From NCBI GenBank assembly GCA_965227645.1, contig OZ245773.1, forward strand, positions 310,001 to 374,000: a stretch of 64,000 nt of DNA, in the 5' to 3' direction. Below are positions 62,657 to 64,000 of this stretch, piece after piece (position 1 is the first letter of the stretch; every line of letters begins with the position of its first letter). This stretch comes from Flavimaribacter sp024343425. Lineage in GTDB: Bacteria > Pseudomonadota > Alphaproteobacteria > Rhizobiales > Rhizobiaceae. The notes beneath the pieces were generated by a model. The model saw nothing but the letters and a program-made list of their open reading frames with translations. It had not been told where the DNA came from and did no database searches. A program made the translations under genes and the position numbers.

Positions 62657-64000
62657 CTAATCTTTTTGCGTCACGAGGCGCGTGTCGAGATAGGCTTCCG
62701 TCGCTTCCGAGCCGCCTTCCGTGCCGTATCCTGAATCCTGAATTCCACCGAACGGCAATTCAGGAAGCGCAATTCCCAGATGGTTGATGCTCAGCATGCC
62801 CGACTGGACCTCGCTGCGCAGGGACTGCATGGTCGCCGCACTGCCGGTGAAGGCATAAGCGGCCAGACCGTAGGGCAGACGATTGGCCTCGGCGATCGCG
62901 CTTTCGGGCGAATCAAAGCGATTGATGAAGGCGATGGGGCCGAAGGGCTCCTCGTTCATGCCGCGTGCTTCGATCGGCACATCCGTGATGACCGTCGGTT
63001 CGAAGAAATAGCCCTTGTTGCCGATGCGCCGACCGCCGGTCTTGAGCTTGCTGCCGCGATCGACCGCGTCCTGGATGAGCTCTTCCATCATCGGAATGCG
63101 CCGCTCGTTTGCGAGCGGACCCATGTCGACGCCTTCGTCAGCGCCGTTGCCGACCTTCAGCGCCTTCGACGCTTCGACGAAGCCGTCGACGAACCGGTCG
63201 GCGACGGCGTCCTGAACGAGGAAGCGCGTCGGCGACACACAGACCTGTCCGGCGTTGCGATATTTGTGCGCCGACATCAGCGATATTGCGCTTTCGACAT
63301 CGGCGTCGTCGAAGACAAGCACCGGCGCATGGCCGCCGAGTTCCATGGTTGCGCGTTTCATGTGCAGGCCGGCGAGCGATGCAAGCTGTTTGCCGACGGC
63401 CGTCGATCCGGTGAAGGAGATCTTGCGGATGACCGGATGCGGAATGAGATATTCGGAGATTTCCGCCGGCGTGCCGTAGACGAGGTTGACGACGCCTTCA
63501 GGAATGCCGGCGTCGATGAAACACTGGATCAGCGCCGCGGGCGAAGCCGGCGTTTCTTCGGGGCCCTTGACGATGATGGAACAGCCGGTGGCGAGCGCGG
63601 CGGAGAGCTTGCGCACCACCTGGTTGATCGGGAAATTCCACGGCGAGAAAGCCGCGACCGGACCGACCGGGACCTTGATCGTCATCTGGGTGACGCCGGG
63701 CATGCGCGCCGGAATGACCTGACCATAGGTGCGGCGCGCTTCTTCGGCGAACCAGTCGATCGTGTCGGCGCCGCCGAGCACCTCCATCTTCGACTGGGCG
63801 AGAGGCTTGCCCTGTTCGGCCGTCATGATCGCGGCGATGGCGTCGGCCCTTTCGCGAAGAAGGCCTGCCGCCTTGCGCATGAGCTGGGATCGCTGGAAGG
63901 CGCCGGTAGCGCTCCAGATCCTGAACCCTTCGGATACGGCTTCAAGCGCCAGATCGAGATCCTCGACGTCAGCATGGGCGACGGTTCCGATCGTCTCTTC
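62657..64000 (-). CDS. NAD(P)-dependent aldehyde dehydrogenase (5' partial)
   Basis: The frame is open to the right edge (it reads EETIGTVAHADVED at 64000), so the start lies beyond it; 447 residues are visible. Motifs: AFSPWNFPINQVVRKLSAAL, FTGSTAVGKQL, catalytic Glu in MELGGHAP, catalytic Cys in AGQVCVSPTR, NEEPFGPIAFI, PFGGIQDSGYG. It is similar to succinate-semialdehyde or lactaldehyde dehydrogenases. Next to a deoxysugar locus it could take L-lactaldehyde. Convergent to the operon, separated by the terminator. Confidence 0.93.
   Translation of the reverse strand, partial: EETIGTVAHADVEDLDLALEAVSEGFRIWSATGAFQRSQLMRKAAGLLRERADAIAAIMTAEQGKPLAQSKMEVLGGADTIDWFAEEARRTYGQVIPARMPGVTQMTIKVPVGPVAAFSPWNFPINQVVRKLSAALATGCSIIVKGPEETPASPAALIQCFIDAGIPEGVVNLVYGTPAEISEYLIPHPVIRKISFTGSTAVGKQLASLAGLHMKRATMELGGHAPVLVFDDADVESAISLMSAHKYRNAGQVCVSPTRFLVQDAVADRFVDGFVEASKALKVGNGADEGVDMGPLANERRIPMMEELIQDAVDRGSKLKTGGRRIGNKGYFFEPTVITDVPIEARGMNEEPFGPIAFINRFDSPESAIAEANRLPYGLAAYAFTGSAATMQSLRSEVQSGMLSINHLGIALPELPFGGIQDSGYGTEGGSEATEAYLDTRLVTQKD

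Overview
The window looks like an alphaproteobacterial chromosome or chromid, most likely Hyphomicrobiales (Rhizobiales). The signs are GC-rich codon use, ABC sugar uptake with non-phosphorylative sugar-acid catabolism, a Wza/Wzz/Wzx exopolysaccharide locus, paralogous dimethylglycine/sarcosine dehydrogenase-type flavoproteins, and an IS630-type element. This placement rests on gene content only.

Layout. (1) 1-5091: the end of an XRE/cupin regulator, an intact 810-aa FAD/GcvT-type dehydrogenase, and a second flavoprotein gene that is a pseudogene. The pseudogene has a one-base frameshift, an IS630 insertion with a TA target duplication, and truncation by a serine-recombinase element. (2) 5091 to about 19.9 kb: an integrative element. 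Its left end carries the serine recombinase. Next comes a leftward operon of overlapping genes around a phage-O-like replication initiator whose linker encodes four iteron-like repeats beside an AT-rich triple repeat, probably an embedded origin. Then a small AlpA/Xis-type HTH gene and AT-richer cargo: a P-loop ATPase, an SNase-type nuclease, an AlbA_2/Schlafen-like protein, and a glycine-rich membrane protein coupled to a putative PD-(D/E)xK protein. The right end was not found. (3) 19.95-24.0 kb: a TetR-controlled group (aminotransferase, TetR, 2-hydroxyacid dehydrogenase, divergent class II aldolase) with two matching operator-like palindromes. (4) 24.0-26.0 kb: a small TusA-like protein and an unusual methyltransferase preceded by a long inverted repeat. 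(5) 26.0-41.3 kb: an exopolysaccharide locus. It holds a WecG/sugar-transferase fusion, a LuxR-type response regulator, Wzz-like, Wzy/ligase-like, three glycosyltransferases, Wzx and Wza-like genes, then a hybrid histidine kinase with an Hpt domain and its SUOX-fold periplasmic partner. RidA and GFA genes lie inside. A shared 16-bp palindrome lies upstream of the main transcription units and suggests one phosphorelay regulon. (6) 41.4-47.7 kb: exported proteins of unknown role, including a four-gene series (vWA, SH3b, unknown, 821-aa unknown). (7) 47.7-64.0 kb: a four-copy direct repeat, a CoA-transferase gene overlapping a signal-less solute-binding-like gene, then an IclR-controlled deoxysugar/sugar-acid locus. 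That locus has lactonase, ABC importer, mutarotase, sugar dehydrogenase, two enolase-superfamily dehydratases, MaoC, SDR, FAH-type hydrolase and a convergent aldehyde dehydrogenase running off the edge. The enzyme set matches the non-phosphorylative L-fucose (6-deoxyhexose) route to pyruvate and lactate.

All functions are from reading motifs and context; no database search was run.
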